DNA of 64,000 nt from a virus (IMGVR_UViG_3300026518_000009:16247-80246), one strand, 5' to 3'; numbered from the stretch's first letter, positions 1 through 11,907 are shown. Program-made: numbers and translations. The notes: generated from the sequence alone by a model not told the origin.

Positions 1-3000
1 ACTACACACCAACAAGTTGGATTTAATATAGAAAATTATCTAAAAATACATTTTAGTGATTATGATATTACTAAATTAAATGATGATTATAAGAAGTTTA
101 GTAATACTACTCAAAATTTATTTGATAGAAATAATAGTAATAGTTTATTTAAGTTCTTAGATAATTATCTTCAATTAAAAAAATTTAATATAGATACTTT
201 AATAAGAAGTCCGAAAGGAAAATATTTATTCAATGTAGATAAGGATGGTACTTTTAGTTTTGGAAGTACTACAAGTGAGGTATTGTATTCTGCAAAAATA
301 GAAGATGGAAAATATATATTTACTAGTGAGATAGCATCAGGTATAACTAAGGATTTAACTCTAGATGAATTTATGATTAAGTTTAATAATGCATTACATG
401 ATAAACAATCATTTATTCCATTTGCAGTTAAATATACTAAAATAAATGGACAAGATATTTCAATACATGAACCAATTATTCATGCTCATAATCAAATAGG
501 AATTAAAAATAGAACAAATGATGATTTTGAAATAACTAATGTAAATACATTTAAAAATTATAATAGATTTGTAGAAGATAAATTACAAACTACATTTGTT
601 GGTACTAATAAAGATAGTGATGGAAACTATATTTATTTTACTCAACCAAATCTTCATTTTAACATTGCAGAAGAAATGAAGCCTGAAAATGTAGAACATA
701 TTAATTCAGATTTAGATAATATATTAAATAATACATCTGAAGAAGGAGTTGATTTAGATAATATACTTAATGATGAAGCTAATAATGACGGTAGACCATC
801 AATAAATAGTGTTGAAGCAGATGATAAAGAAACTACTATATATAATAATGATGATATTAAAACTACAAGCGATTATTATATAAAAGAGTTTGGTTCATTT
901 ACCCAACAAAAACAAATTGCTAATTCATTAATTAAACCAATTTTAAGATTATATACTGAACAAGTATTAAATAATAGTAGTGAATTATCAAAATTAAATC
1001 ATTCAGAATATTTTAATCAAAAATATTTACAGTTAGTAAAAATTAAAGATATACTTAGTAATATTAAAAGTAAATTTGATATTGACAAATTATCTATAAA
1101 TGATAAAGATAAAAAGTTTCTAGCATCTCTTGGAATTGATTATAGATTAAACAACGCTAATGAATTGTTATCTGATATGTTAAAATATTATGAGATAACT
1201 ACAAAACCAGACATTTATAAAAAATTAGTAGAACATGCTAAATCGGAATTAAATAATATTGGAATAAATACTAAAGGTAAAGAATTTAATTTTGAAGGAT
1301 TTGAAGAAAATGAAGATGGTGAAAATAATTTATATGAAACTGCTAAATATGATGATAAAGCTAGATTAAAATTAAACGATAAGCACATATCTAGTCCATT
1401 ATTTAAAGCTTTTTTATATACTATTCCATATACAGAATCTAAAGATGGTAAAAATATTGCTAAACGTAATGTACTTGGATTAGATATGTATGCTAATATT
1501 GATGATATATATAATAAACTTCATAGTATTTCAATGGATAAAGTTCTTACATTTGATGATATGATGAAGGTATTACGTTCTCAACAAACAGTATATCCAG
1601 TATTTAAAACTATAGCTGACAGATTAAATAATGATATAATGATACCAGTTCAAACTGAAATGGTTAATTATATGGCTAAATATAGGCACGAATTACAAAC
1701 TGCTATTGAAAGTAAATTTAATAAAGCAACATTAATAAATAATAATTCTACTACTGGTAAATATGGTATATTTAACGATTGGAGAAATAAATTTAATATA
1801 AGTAATTATATTATTGCAAAGGATGATAATTCATTTGAATATGATATTGATAAAATAAATGAACTTAAATCTAATTATAGTAAAGCATATGACTTATACA
1901 AAAATGATTATTTAAATCCTAAATTTCAAAATATATTTAAAAATATATTATCTAAATTTGGAATAGATTTATCTAATAGAACAATTAATACAATATTTGA
2001 ATTACCAAATAGTATTGAGAAAGCTAATATAGAACAAATATTAAATCCAAAAGCATCTAATTCATTTATTGGAATGCTATTTAGATTATCTAATTCTAAA
2101 GGTGATATAGATAAGATTAGTCCATTTAATAATAAAGCTATTTCTAAATATCTATTAAATATTGCAAAAGTTGAAGATATATTTAGTGATAAAGTATTTG
2201 ATAATTCTGCTATAGATGGTTCTGGTAATTTAATATTTGAGCCTCAAGATTATAATTATCTTAAAAATACAGTAAATGATATATTAAATCCTAATGGTAA
2301 TAAGCTTTCAGATCTATTAAAAGCTTCATTTAGTAAACATTCATTATGGTTGAATGCTATTGCATCAAATTCTAATATTAGAAAGAATTTTAAAGTATCA
2401 TTTTTTGATTCATATAAATTAGGAAATAATAGCAGCAATGCTACAGAACGTAAATTATTAACTGAATCTAATCAAAATAAAATAGCATTAGATATATTTG
2501 CTAATAGTACACATGATAGAACTAATTTCTTTGGATTAACATTTGGTGAAAATTCAACATCTCCTATATTTACTACTGCTAGACAAGATATTAAATTATA
2601 TTTTGATGAAGAAGGTGGTAAAATAAGAGTTGATGATAATACAGTAGAACTAGCATTTAATCAAGCATTAAATGAAATAGAAAGAATAAAAACATTTCAA
2701 GATACTATTAAAAAAACTAAATTTAGTGACTATAATAATGGTGCAGAAACATTCTTTTTATATAGATATTTAAATAAGGATGAACTTAGTAAAATTATTA
2801 GTAAGGATGAATTAGGTGAGATATATACAGGAAATAAACTAGAAATTACTCCTAATGGTATTAATATTATTAAAGATGTTATTAGAAGAAAGTTAGAAGA
2901 ACATATTGAAAATACAATAGCTGATTTCGAAGAACATAATAATATTAAATCTAAAGAAATACAAATAAAAGATAAAAATAAGGATGAAGTTAAAACAGTA

Positions 3001-6000
3001 AAAATATATACTCCAGATAATCTTAGTAAACAATATAGTACTGATAAAACATTTAAACCTGTAAACATTAGTGGTAAAACTGAATATTATAAAAATAAAA
3101 CTTTATTAGAGAGTGATACATTAAGAAATACTATAGCTAATTTTGCTATTCAAAGTAAATTAGCTAATGCAGAAATGTATTATATGCTAGCTGATCCTGC
3201 TATTATGACGAAAGTAGATAAGGATGGTAAAGTTGATATTGAAGCTACATTTAAAAATTTACAAAAGAGATTAAAAGGTGCATTATCTCCTCATATTACT
3301 GGTAATTGGACTACTCCTACATTTAGAAGTGTTACAGCTAAAGATAGAATTATTGATAGTAAACATTTAAATGAATATCATGATAAATTAAAAATTAATG
3401 GTTATAAAGAGTTAGAAACAACTGATGGTTTTGAACTTACTACATTAAAAGAAGATATTGAATTTAGATTGGCTAATAATCTCATTAAACCAAATATAGC
3501 TAAATCAATATTAAACAAAATTAAAAAAGTTAGTAATACAGAAGATAGATATTTTGAATTAGATAATATTGAAAAGGATGCTATATTTAATGTAAATAAA
3601 CCTATATTATATAGTAGTAAATATTACCCTGATGAAGATGTTAATATGATACATTTTCGTAAATCTAGTGCTATGCCATTACTTCCAGAAATGACTAGAG
3701 GATTACCTTTAGATAAAATTAGAGTTGCTATGGAAAGAGATGGAGTCGATAGAGTTGGATTTAATACTACTGATAAATTAGGTAAAACTGAATTAGCTAC
3801 TTTATTTGATAAAGAAGGAAATATACTAAATAATATTAGATTTAACGATAATCAAATACAAACTATTAATAGAGATGTATTTGGTATGCAACAACATATT
3901 CCAACTGATAATCATGAAGTAGCAGTTATCACACAGCTTAATTCATTAGCATTAGATGGATTATTAGATACTAAAGGTTTTAAATATAAAGATAAGACAT
4001 ATAATGGACATCAACTAAGAGATAAGAAGGAAGAATTAAAAATAAAATTATTTGAGTTAGGAAAACAAAGAGTATTAAATAGATTTGGAATAGAAGAATC
4101 AAATGGTGAATATAAATTTACTAATTATAGTGGACTAAAAAAATTATTATTAAATGTAGCTAAGAAGAACAATTGGAGTGATATTGATATTCAACAATTA
4201 GGTATTACAAAAGATGGTAAAAGTTTTAAATTTCCATTAATATTTAATAATAGTTTAGATAGAATACAATCTGCTTTAGTTAGTTATTTAAATAAAGAAA
4301 TTATAAAAATTAAATTTAATGGTAGTGGTGATGTTCAAGTACCAGATTTAGGATTTGGTAAAGCTATTACTACAGACTATAATAAATTATCTGATAGTGA
4401 AAAATCTAATTTAAAGGCTAATACTATATTTATAGATGGATATAATAATAATACTTTAGATGCATATGGAATAAATAATGATAGTAGTGTTAGACGTATG
4501 CAAGTATTAGTATCGTGGGGATTTACTGATAATACTGGTAATCTTTTAGATATTAATAAATTTACAAAAATAAATGATGATGGTAGGTTAGTAATAGATA
4601 CTGATAAATTACCTAAAGAAGTATTAGAAGGTATATATACTCGTATTCCTAAACAAAAACATGGAAGTACTGTACCATTTGAAATAGTAGGTTTTCTACC
4701 TGAAAATATGAAAAAAACTGTTGTAGTTGCAGATGGTATTACAGAACAAATGGGTTCTGACTTTGATATTGATAAGATGTATAGCTATCTTAAATATAGA
4801 TATCTTGATAAAGATGGCAAATTTAATGTTGTAAGTAAAGATACCAAAGATGATATAGAACATAAATTAGAATTAATTAACGAATATAAAACATTACAAG
4901 AACAATTTGGTGAGTTAGTTAGTAATAATAAAGCATATGTTGAGATTGATGGTAAAAAGAAATTAACTGAAATTGGAAGAAAAATACAAGATAAAATTGA
5001 TGAAATTAAAACTGAAGTTAATGATAATTTAGATGAACAATATTATAAACAATTATTAAAAATAAACACTGAAGATAATGTTATTAAAAATGACTATGTA
5101 GATTTATTAAACTCCATTTATACTCATCCAGATGTAGCTAAAATTGCATTAACTCCATTAACAAATACTGATTTAGATAATGAAATATTAAGACAGAAGT
5201 TTAGTACATATTCAGATATTACTGATTGGAAATATCAAAGAGATAGTTATAATTTACAACAAAATGGTAAAGATTTAATTGGTATTATATCATTAGCTAA
5301 TATTTATAATGCTCATGCTCAAGCTCACACGTTAGAACTTGGTAAGATATTAAGAGATAAAATAAAAATATTAGATGATACTGGAAATGTTTTAGATTTA
5401 AATTATTTAGGTGGAACTGCTAAATCTAAATTCATAGACGATAATAACAATGTTATAATTAGGAGTAAATCTGATAATATTCAGACATTACAGGATGCTG
5501 CTGTAGATAATGGTGCTAATCCTAAATTGGGATACTTGGGAGTAAATGTAAATAATATTAATTCTATTATTACTGCATTACGACTAAAAACTAATGATAA
5601 TGAATCTATGAACATTAACTTTATACTTAGATTAATTAAAATACCATTAGTAAAAGAATATCTTAATAATATACTAGAGTTTAAAAATAATAATGATTTT
5701 GAACATAGAGGGTTTGAATTAAAATATGCAAATGATAAATTAGAAGAGAAGTATAAGGATGATTTATATAAAGATAATGATAAATTATTATCTGCTAAAA
5801 TGCTATTAGATGCAATAAATGATGATAATATTACTAATTCAACTGCTACTTCTGCTTTAGAATTATTCAAAAAATTATATAAACTTGGTGATGCAGAAGC
5901 TAAAGTGATGAGTACTGTTATGAGTGCTATTAGAAACGGTGCTGGTAAAAATATATATGAATCTATGGGTTTAGCAAACAGATTATATTCTGATGTCATT

Positions 6001-9000
6001 AATAATGAATATATTCCAAAAGCTTATGAATTATTAGGAGATTTAAAATATGATAAAAATAATAGACCATACATAGATTACAAAACTGAATTAGGAAAGG
6101 CATTTGAAAATAGTGTTATATTTACCAATCAGTCATTAGGAAGATTATTAAATATAAATACTCCTAAATTAAGAACTGTATTTAGTGAATTATACAACAA
6201 TAATATCCCATTAAATGCTAAGAATATTAAAGGAGTTGTAGATGAATACAGAACTGCTATATTATCTAGTAAATCTGGTATAGTACCTAATGATATTGTT
6301 AGACAAGAAAGATATAGATTATTATATGGTAAAACTTCATTATGGAATAGAATACAAGATTATCTTAAAACTAATGATAATAAATTTTTAGATGAATTAA
6401 AAATTAAATCAGTACCTGGCAAAGATATTGCAAAGCGTATTGCTTATGATAATACTAAAGGTAAGAACATAAGTGAAGTTGACAATATAAATTATATCAA
6501 TGAGATGTTATATTCTGATAATCTAGAATTAAAGAGTATCGGTGAAGATTTAGTTAAATATAGTTATTTAGTTTCTCCTATATTTAATACTATAAGTTTT
6601 ACTAGATTTATTAGTACCAAATATTTGGAAGAATTAGGAGTAGATAAAAATCTTAGAAATATAAATATAACAAATGTTCCTATGGATGGCAAAACTAATG
6701 TTAATACAGAAGCATTCATAGCTCAACAATATCAACATAAGCCATATTTAGCAATTAATCTAAATACTGATGGAATTGATATAATTAAATCACATTTTGG
6801 AAGTAAAGGATTTAGAGAAGAAGTTGCTGTTAATCTAGATAAAAAAATATTTAATGGTAAAGTTCCTAATTTTTTATCTGATAATTATAAAGATAATAAT
6901 GGTAGTAGAACATGGTTATTATATGAATATATAGGAGTAAATAATAATAATGAATATGTATATAAAAGAATTGATACTGCTGGTAATGCTAATAAGCAAG
7001 GTAAATATATAAAAGAATATAATCTTAATACTAGAAGAATTATAAGTTTATTTAATGATAATCAACATGATTATAATTATAAAGGTATTGAAAAGATTAT
7101 AAGTAGACCTACAGAAATAAATGACGAAACTCCTACTACTAACTCTTTGCCAAATATTACAGCTGTAGATAAATACGCTAAAGATGGTAAATTAACAAGT
7201 ACATTAAAAGAAATAAAATCTAATGATTATTATAGTTTAATTGCAGATACATTTAGTAAATATTTTAAACATACTACTGATGTTAATTTTGCATTTGATA
7301 ATAGTTTACCAAATAATATTGCTGGTATATATAAAGATGGATTAATTAGAATGAATGGAAACATTGATTTAGATAATCCAAAAAATATAGATACATTCGA
7401 AGCTAAGATATTACATGAATCAGCACATGCTATAACTGATAAGTTGATAGATAATTATTTTAATAATAAATCAGCTAATACTAAAGAAGTAAATGCTATA
7501 TTAGATAGACTTAATGAAGTATTTATTCATAGTAGAAATAAAATAATTAGTAATAGTGATAAGGAAGAATATTTAAAAGATTTAATTAACAAATTTAGTA
7601 AACTAAATAAAAATGATAAATTATCTATATCCAAAGAAGATGCTAAATATTATGGATTTACTGATTTACATGAGTTTATTAGTGAAACTATAAGTAATAA
7701 TAAATTTAGAGAATTACTTAATAATGTAAAATATAACAAAGATAGAACTGTACTAGATAAGATTAATGGTTTATTACAAAAAGTATATAAAACTATATTA
7801 AAATCATTCGGATTGGATGTTAAGCCAAATACTGCATTAGACTATACATTTAATGAGATATTTAATTTAATGCACGAAAATAGTAAATATGATAATTTTG
7901 ATGACTTAAAAGTTGATGGTAATGATTTTGCTAATAAAACAGTAGTTGAAAAAGCTAATGATAATATAGTAGATAAATTAAATCTAGATAAAAAAGCAAT
8001 ACTTACTAAAGATGAATTATCTATAATCGCTAGAAATACCGATACAAAAGAAAATATGCTAGATAAAGACCCCTACTCAGATACTTATATTCCTACTCAA
8101 GATCCTACTAATAATAATATAGCATCAAATTATAAAGTATTTACTAAAGAAAGTATTATATCAGGACTTAGAGAACGTGGAGTTATAGATAATAATGGTA
8201 AAATATTAGATAAAAATACAATATATAAACTTCAACAAAAATTAGGAGATAGAGTATTATCTATTAAAAATAATACATTAGAAATTAATGAATCTGAACT
8301 AGCTAACTATAATACTAAACTTAAAGAATATGCTGCTAATAATACTGGACAAGTATATAGCACTCATAATTCTATAATAACTACAGAACATTCTCCAGAA
8401 ATTAAAAAAATGATTAACGAGTATAATATACTTATTAGTAAATATAATTATAAGCTTACTGGAACAATGTCTAATAAAGAGAGAGCTATTATTGAAACTA
8501 GAATAGATAAATTACGAGAATTTAGAGATGAATTAATTGAAAATGATTCTATAGATACTATTAAAACTATAGCTAATAAACAATTAGATTTAGCTCATTC
8601 TATATTAAATAAAAAAGAATTAACTCATTTAGATATTCAAGCCGCATCTGATATAGCTAGTATGTGGAATAAAAATACTACAGATAACTATTTAACAGCA
8701 GAACAAAAATTAAATCCTGAGAATAGTGAATATAAAGTATATAGGGAATTAAATACAAGAGCGATTGATATAGATAATGAAGTATTATATCATGCTAGAG
8801 AATTAGCACTTGATTATATAAATAATACTATCGGATTTAATAAAGAAATTAAATTAAAAGATTTATTAGCAATACATGATATTCCTTATTTTAAAGCTAC
8901 ATTTATGGATTTATTTAAAGCTAAAAGTCCATTATTACAAACTATTGGAATGGTATTATCTATTGCTAATAATGGACCAAATGGTGTTATACTTGAAATG

Positions 9001-11868
9001 AATAAAACAGTAGATGATATATTTAAACCTATAGAAAATGATAAAAGTATAAAATCAATTGTTGGTAATAATTTTGATATATTTCATAAAAAAGATTCAA
9101 AAGGAAATATTTTACTTAGTTTAGTAGAACGTACAAGTGCTAAATGGGATGAAGATTTAGCTAATTTTAAGAATAAATTATCTTTATTAGATAATCAATT
9201 TGACAATGGTATTATTAAAGATAAAAATACTTATTTAAAAAGAAGATTTGCTGAAATTAGAAAACAGAATAAAAAACAGATATTAGTTGATATTGTAGCA
9301 TTAGGTCTTACTGGTAGAGTTAATAGTAGACAAAGACCTGGGTATAAATTTGATGACCCTAGTGAATATAAACAATATCTAGTTGATGAATTAGGAAAAA
9401 ATATTGCTGAAGAAGTTATTGAAAATGCAAAAAGTGAATATCAACAATATTTAAATGATAAAGAATATAAAACTGAACTAATTAATGATTCTGATTTAAG
9501 TAAAGAAGAAAAAGATGTAGAACTAAAAAAATGGATAAAAGATAATAATCCAGAATTAACGTTAGATAGGATATTTACTGGAGAAGATATAGATGGTGGA
9601 AGTAATGGATTTAAATATATAGTTAAAATACCTAGAAGAAGAATTAAGCAAGGAGATAAATATATTGATACTGGATATTATGATAAAGATTTTGAGAAAA
9701 TAATGGCTAATGATAAATTAAGAGAGATATATAATAAACATAATGAATTATTAACTAAATTCTTAATTAAATTACCTAGATTAACAACTAATAATTTAGA
9801 TACTAATTTCTTACCTGGAGTACTAAAATCATCTTATGATACAATGTTTAAAAGTGAAGATTCTAGAATGAATATATTAAATTCTAAATTAATAGAGTCA
9901 ATAGCTTCTACTGATGTTAGAAAACTTGTTGGAGATAAAATTAAATTATATGTTAAATCAGATATACATGGTAAAATATTAAAGAGTATTCCTATACATT
10001 ATGTAGAACATACTCAACCAGATTATATGTATTCAACAGATTTAAAATATAACTTGAAAAAGTTTGGAGAAATGGCATTAAATTATGAATATAAAAATGC
10101 TATGGAACCAGTATTATTTACATTACTAAAGGTATTAGATAATGCTAGAGAAATACAAACTACTGATAGTGGAGCAAATATATACAATGAAAATGGGGAA
10201 TTACAAACTAAAGATAATGGTTTAGTAATGTCTCATAAATTGGTAGATAACTCTATTGCAAAAATAATGTATGATGAAGGATTAAAACATAAATATAGTT
10301 CTAAGGTAATTCATAATCCTCCTAGTATGAATGAAGTAAAATTAGTTACACTTCGTAGAAAGTTAGAAAGGGGTGAGATAACTAAAGATGAATATGATTC
10401 TAAGTCTGCTATTATTAGTAAATCAGATGATAGTCAAATAACTTTATTAAATGCTAAACAACAACATATATTAAAAAGATTAGGATTACAAATAGAAAAT
10501 GATTATCATAAATTAGAAAATGATTTTGAAAATAATAATATTTCAGAAGAAGAATATAATACAAAATTAAATAGATTAGAAAAAGATTATGAAGCATTAG
10601 GTGGAAGAAATTTATCTACTACAAAAGTTGCTGATAAATTTTTATATCTAACTCAGATGAAAGGTATGGCGTTAAACTTTACTTCAGGTATGGGTAACTT
10701 TTTATATGGAATTATTGCTATGTTTACTCATGCTAATGGTAGAGTTGAATTTAATAATAAAACAGCTTTTAAAGCAATGAATGAAGTATTATCAACTAGA
10801 TTAAAATCTAAAGAAGATAATAAAGTATATAACATAATGAAGAATGGTAATATTGTATACGATACTATTGATGCTAGACATGACACTGTTAAAAGTAGTG
10901 ATATGTTTAAACAAGTTCATAATTTAGATTTTTATGTATTTCAAAGTCAAACTGAGTATTTAATTCAAGCAATGTCATATATAGCTAAAATGATGCACTA
11001 TAAGGTAGAAGATAAAAATGGAAATACAATAAGCTTATATGATGCATATAAGAATGATGGAACTATTGATATTGATAAAATGGGTGAGGATTTTGCTAAT
11101 AGATGGAATCATATTACAAAACCAGGAGAGGTTAATGATTTTGTTAATTTTAGAGAAAGTGGAATTGAGTTAAATAAAATGTTACATGGTAATTATGATC
11201 CTAGTAGTCCTAAATTAATAAATAGTACATTATTCGGTAAAGCTTTAATGCAATTTAGAAATTGGATACCAGAAGGAATATTTAGTAGATTTAGTGATGA
11301 GTTTTATGATCGTAGATTAGGTAGAACTATAAAAGGTAGATGGACTACATATGGTGAATTAGGAATAGGTGGAAGTCTTAAAACACTATTAAAACAAATA
11401 TTATATAGACCAGATGCATTTATTATTGATGGTGAAAAGATGAAAGATGTAGATATAGAAAATATGCGTAGAAATCTAGGTGAGTTAGCTGTTGCTGTAA
11501 GTATTCTTGGAATGATGCTTGGTCTTAAAGCTATTATTAATTGGAATAAAGATGAAAATAATGGTGGAATAGGAGCTTCTAGTGCTATGGTAGCATATAA
11601 TATATTGTTTAGAGCTAATCAAGATATATACTTTTATAATAATCCTAAAACATTTTACAATATTCTTCGTTCTCCATTACCAGCAACAAAAGTATTTACT
11701 GACTTTATGAATGCTGCACATGGAAGTTATAAAGAACTTACACAAGATAATTATAGAGGTCAAAGTTGGTATAGTAAATGGGCAAAAGTATTTCCTATAT
11801 TAAATCAAGCACCTAAATGGGATTATTATGCTAATAATATGTTAAAGACTAATTATGGTTATCAATAA
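1..11868 (+). CDS. Giant virion RNA polymerase polyprotein (5'-truncated by window)
   Basis: The frame is open from the first base, so the gene begins left of the window and at least 3955 codons are visible. Near base 4759 there is a Gly-Ser-Asp-Phe-Asp-Ile-Asp-Lys signature, preceded by a conserved stretch (about 4630-4750: RIPKQKHGST, then GFLPEN and VVVADGITEQ). This is the double-psi beta-barrel active site known from crAss-like virion RNA polymerases, where the three Asp bind catalytic Mg2+. Further on, at base 7414, a HESAH (HExxH) motif followed by HEFISE near 7672 looks like a zincin metallopeptidase domain. Near the C-terminus are hydrophobic stretches (about 10670-10740 and 11485-11550). 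In this phage group such giant proteins travel in the virion and are ejected with the DNA; here the polymerase and downstream modules are fused in one chain. Seen: motifs and length. Inferred: packaging and early transcription of phage genes. A TTG at 283 is not a plausible start because the frame continues upstream. Confidence 0.9.
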   Translation, partial: TTHQQVGFNIENYLKIHFSDYDITKLNDDYKKFSNTTQNLFDRNNSNSLFKFLDNYLQLKKFNIDTLIRSPKGKYLFNVDKDGTFSFGSTTSEVLYSAKIEDGKYIFTSEIASGITKDLTLDEFMIKFNNALHDKQSFIPFAVKYTKINGQDISIHEPIIHAHNQIGIKNRTNDDFEITNVNTFKNYNRFVEDKLQTTFVGTNKDSDGNYIYFTQPNLHFNIAEEMKPENVEHINSDLDNILNNTSEEGVDLDNILNDEANNDGRPSINSVEADDKETTIYNNDDIKTTSDYYIKEFGSFTQQKQIANSLIKPILRLYTEQVLNNSSELSKLNHSEYFNQKYLQLVKIKDILSNIKSKFDIDKLSINDKDKKFLASLGIDYRLNNANELLSDMLKYYEITTKPDIYKKLVEHAKSELNNIGINTKGKEFNFEGFEENEDGENNLYETAKYDDKARLKLNDKHISSPLFKAFLYTIPYTESKDGKNIAKRNVLGLDMYANIDDIYNKLHSISMDKVLTFDDMMKVLRSQQTVYPVFKTIADRLNNDIMIPVQTEMVNYMAKYRHELQTAIESKFNKATLINNNSTTGKYGIFNDWRNKFNISNYIIAKDDNSFEYDIDKINELKSNYSKAYDLYKNDYLNPKFQNIFKNILSKFGIDLSNRTINTIFELPNSIEKANIEQILNPKASNSFIGMLFRLSNSKGDIDKISPFNNKAISKYLLNIAKVEDIFSDKVFDNSAIDGSGNLIFEPQDYNYLKNTVNDILNPNGNKLSDLLKASFSKHSLWLNAIASNSNIRKNFKVSFFDSYKLGNNSSNATERKLLTESNQNKIALDIFANSTHDRTNFFGLTFGENSTSPIFTTARQDIKLYFDEEGGKIRVDDNTVELAFNQALNEIERIKTFQDTIKKTKFSDYNNGAETFFLYRYLNKDELSKIISKDELGEIYTGNKLEITPNGINIIKDVIRRKLEEHIENTIADFEEHNNIKSKEIQIKDKNKDEVKTVKIYTPDNLSKQYSTDKTFKPVNISGKTEYYKNKTLLESDTLRNTIANFAIQSKLANAEMYYMLADPAIMTKVDKDGKVDIEATFKNLQKRLKGALSPHITGNWTTPTFRSVTAKDRIIDSKHLNEYHDKLKINGYKELETTDGFELTTLKEDIEFRLANNLIKPNIAKSILNKIKKVSNTEDRYFELDNIEKDAIFNVNKPILYSSKYYPDEDVNMIHFRKSSAMPLLPEMTRGLPLDKIRVAMERDGVDRVGFNTTDKLGKTELATLFDKEGNILNNIRFNDNQIQTINRDVFGMQQHIPTDNHEVAVITQLNSLALDGLLDTKGFKYKDKTYNGHQLRDKKEELKIKLFELGKQRVLNRFGIEESNGEYKFTNYSGLKKLLLNVAKKNNWSDIDIQQLGITKDGKSFKFPLIFNNSLDRIQSALVSYLNKEIIKIKFNGSGDVQVPDLGFGKAITTDYNKLSDSEKSNLKANTIFIDGYNNNTLDAYGINNDSSVRRMQVLVSWGFTDNTGNLLDINKFTKINDDGRLVIDTDKLPKEVLEGIYTRIPKQKHGSTVPFEIVGFLPENMKKTVVVADGITEQMGSDFDIDKMYSYLKYRYLDKDGKFNVVSKDTKDDIEHKLELINEYKTLQEQFGELVSNNKAYVEIDGKKKLTEIGRKIQDKIDEIKTEVNDNLDEQYYKQLLKINTEDNVIKNDYVDLLNSIYTHPDVAKIALTPLTNTDLDNEILRQKFSTYSDITDWKYQRDSYNLQQNGKDLIGIISLANIYNAHAQAHTLELGKILRDKIKILDDTGNVLDLNYLGGTAKSKFIDDNNNVIIRSKSDNIQTLQDAAVDNGANPKLGYLGVNVNNINSIITALRLKTNDNESMNINFILRLIKIPLVKEYLNNILEFKNNNDFEHRGFELKYANDKLEEKYKDDLYKDNDKLLSAKMLLDAINDDNITNSTATSALELFKKLYKLGDAEAKVMSTVMSAIRNGAGKNIYESMGLANRLYSDVINNEYIPKAYELLGDLKYDKNNRPYIDYKTELGKAFENSVIFTNQSLGRLLNINTPKLRTVFSELYNNNIPLNAKNIKGVVDEYRTAILSSKSGIVPNDIVRQERYRLLYGKTSLWNRIQDYLKTNDNKFLDELKIKSVPGKDIAKRIAYDNTKGKNISEVDNINYINEMLYSDNLELKSIGEDLVKYSYLVSPIFNTISFTRFISTKYLEELGVDKNLRNINITNVPMDGKTNVNTEAFIAQQYQHKPYLAINLNTDGIDIIKSHFGSKGFREEVAVNLDKKIFNGKVPNFLSDNYKDNNGSRTWLLYEYIGVNNNNEYVYKRIDTAGNANKQGKYIKEYNLNTRRIISLFNDNQHDYNYKGIEKIISRPTEINDETPTTNSLPNITAVDKYAKDGKLTSTLKEIKSNDYYSLIADTFSKYFKHTTDVNFAFDNSLPNNIAGIYKDGLIRMNGNIDLDNPKNIDTFEAKILHESAHAITDKLIDNYFNNKSANTKEVNAILDRLNEVFIHSRNKIISNSDKEEYLKDLINKFSKLNKNDKLSISKEDAKYYGFTDLHEFISETISNNKFRELLNNVKYNKDRTVLDKINGLLQKVYKTILKSFGLDVKPNTALDYTFNEIFNLMHENSKYDNFDDLKVDGNDFANKTVVEKANDNIVDKLNLDKKAILTKDELSIIARNTDTKENMLDKDPYSDTYIPTQDPTNNNIASNYKVFTKESIISGLRERGVIDNNGKILDKNTIYKLQQKLGDRVLSIKNNTLEINESELANYNTKLKEYAANNTGQVYSTHNSIITTEHSPEIKKMINEYNILISKYNYKLTGTMSNKERAIIETRIDKLREFRDELIENDSIDTIKTIANKQLDLAHSILNKKELTHLDIQAASDIASMWNKNTTDNYLTAEQKLNPENSEYKVYRELNTRAIDIDNEVLYHARELALDYINNTIGFNKEIKLKDLLAIHDIPYFKATFMDLFKAKSPLLQTIGMVLSIANNGPNGVILEMNKTVDDIFKPIENDKSIKSIVGNNFDIFHKKDSKGNILLSLVERTSAKWDEDLANFKNKLSLLDNQFDNGIIKDKNTYLKRRFAEIRKQNKKQILVDIVALGLTGRVNSRQRPGYKFDDPSEYKQYLVDELGKNIAEEVIENAKSEYQQYLNDKEYKTELINDSDLSKEEKDVELKKWIKDNNPELTLDRIFTGEDIDGGSNGFKYIVKIPRRRIKQGDKYIDTGYYDKDFEKIMANDKLREIYNKHNELLTKFLIKLPRLTTNNLDTNFLPGVLKSSYDTMFKSEDSRMNILNSKLIESIASTDVRKLVGDKIKLYVKSDIHGKILKSIPIHYVEHTQPDYMYSTDLKYNLKKFGEMALNYEYKNAMEPVLFTLLKVLDNAREIQTTDSGANIYNENGELQTKDNGLVMSHKLVDNSIAKIMYDEGLKHKYSSKVIHNPPSMNEVKLVTLRRKLERGEITKDEYDSKSAIISKSDDSQITLLNAKQQHILKRLGLQIENDYHKLENDFENNNISEEEYNTKLNRLEKDYEALGGRNLSTTKVADKFLYLTQMKGMALNFTSGMGNFLYGIIAMFTHANGRVEFNNKTAFKAMNEVLSTRLKSKEDNKVYNIMKNGNIVYDTIDARHDTVKSSDMFKQVHNLDFYVFQSQTEYLIQAMSYIAKMMHYKVEDKNGNTISLYDAYKNDGTIDIDKMGEDFANRWNHITKPGEVNDFVNFRESGIELNKMLHGNYDPSSPKLINSTLFGKALMQFRNWIPEGIFSRFSDEFYDRRLGRTIKGRWTTYGELGIGGSLKTLLKQILYRPDAFIIDGEKMKDVDIENMRRNLGELAVAVSILGMMLGLKAIINWNKDENNGGIGASSAMVAYNILFRANQDIYFYNNPKTFYNILRSPLPATKVFTDFMNAAHGSYKELTQDNYRGQSWYSKWAKVFPILNQAPKWDYYANNMLKTNYGYQ

Positions 11869-11907
11869 AATACATATTCAACTTAAATATATATTTTCAT
11901 AGTCAAG

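Noticed and set aside
283-285. TTG as the start of the giant gene
   Set aside because: The same frame is open from the first base of the window with similar protein composition, so the gene is cut by the window edge.
5481-5999. 172-aa frame on the minus strand within the giant gene
   Set aside because: Antisense shadow of a conserved coding region, with no motif and no minus-strand gene nearby.
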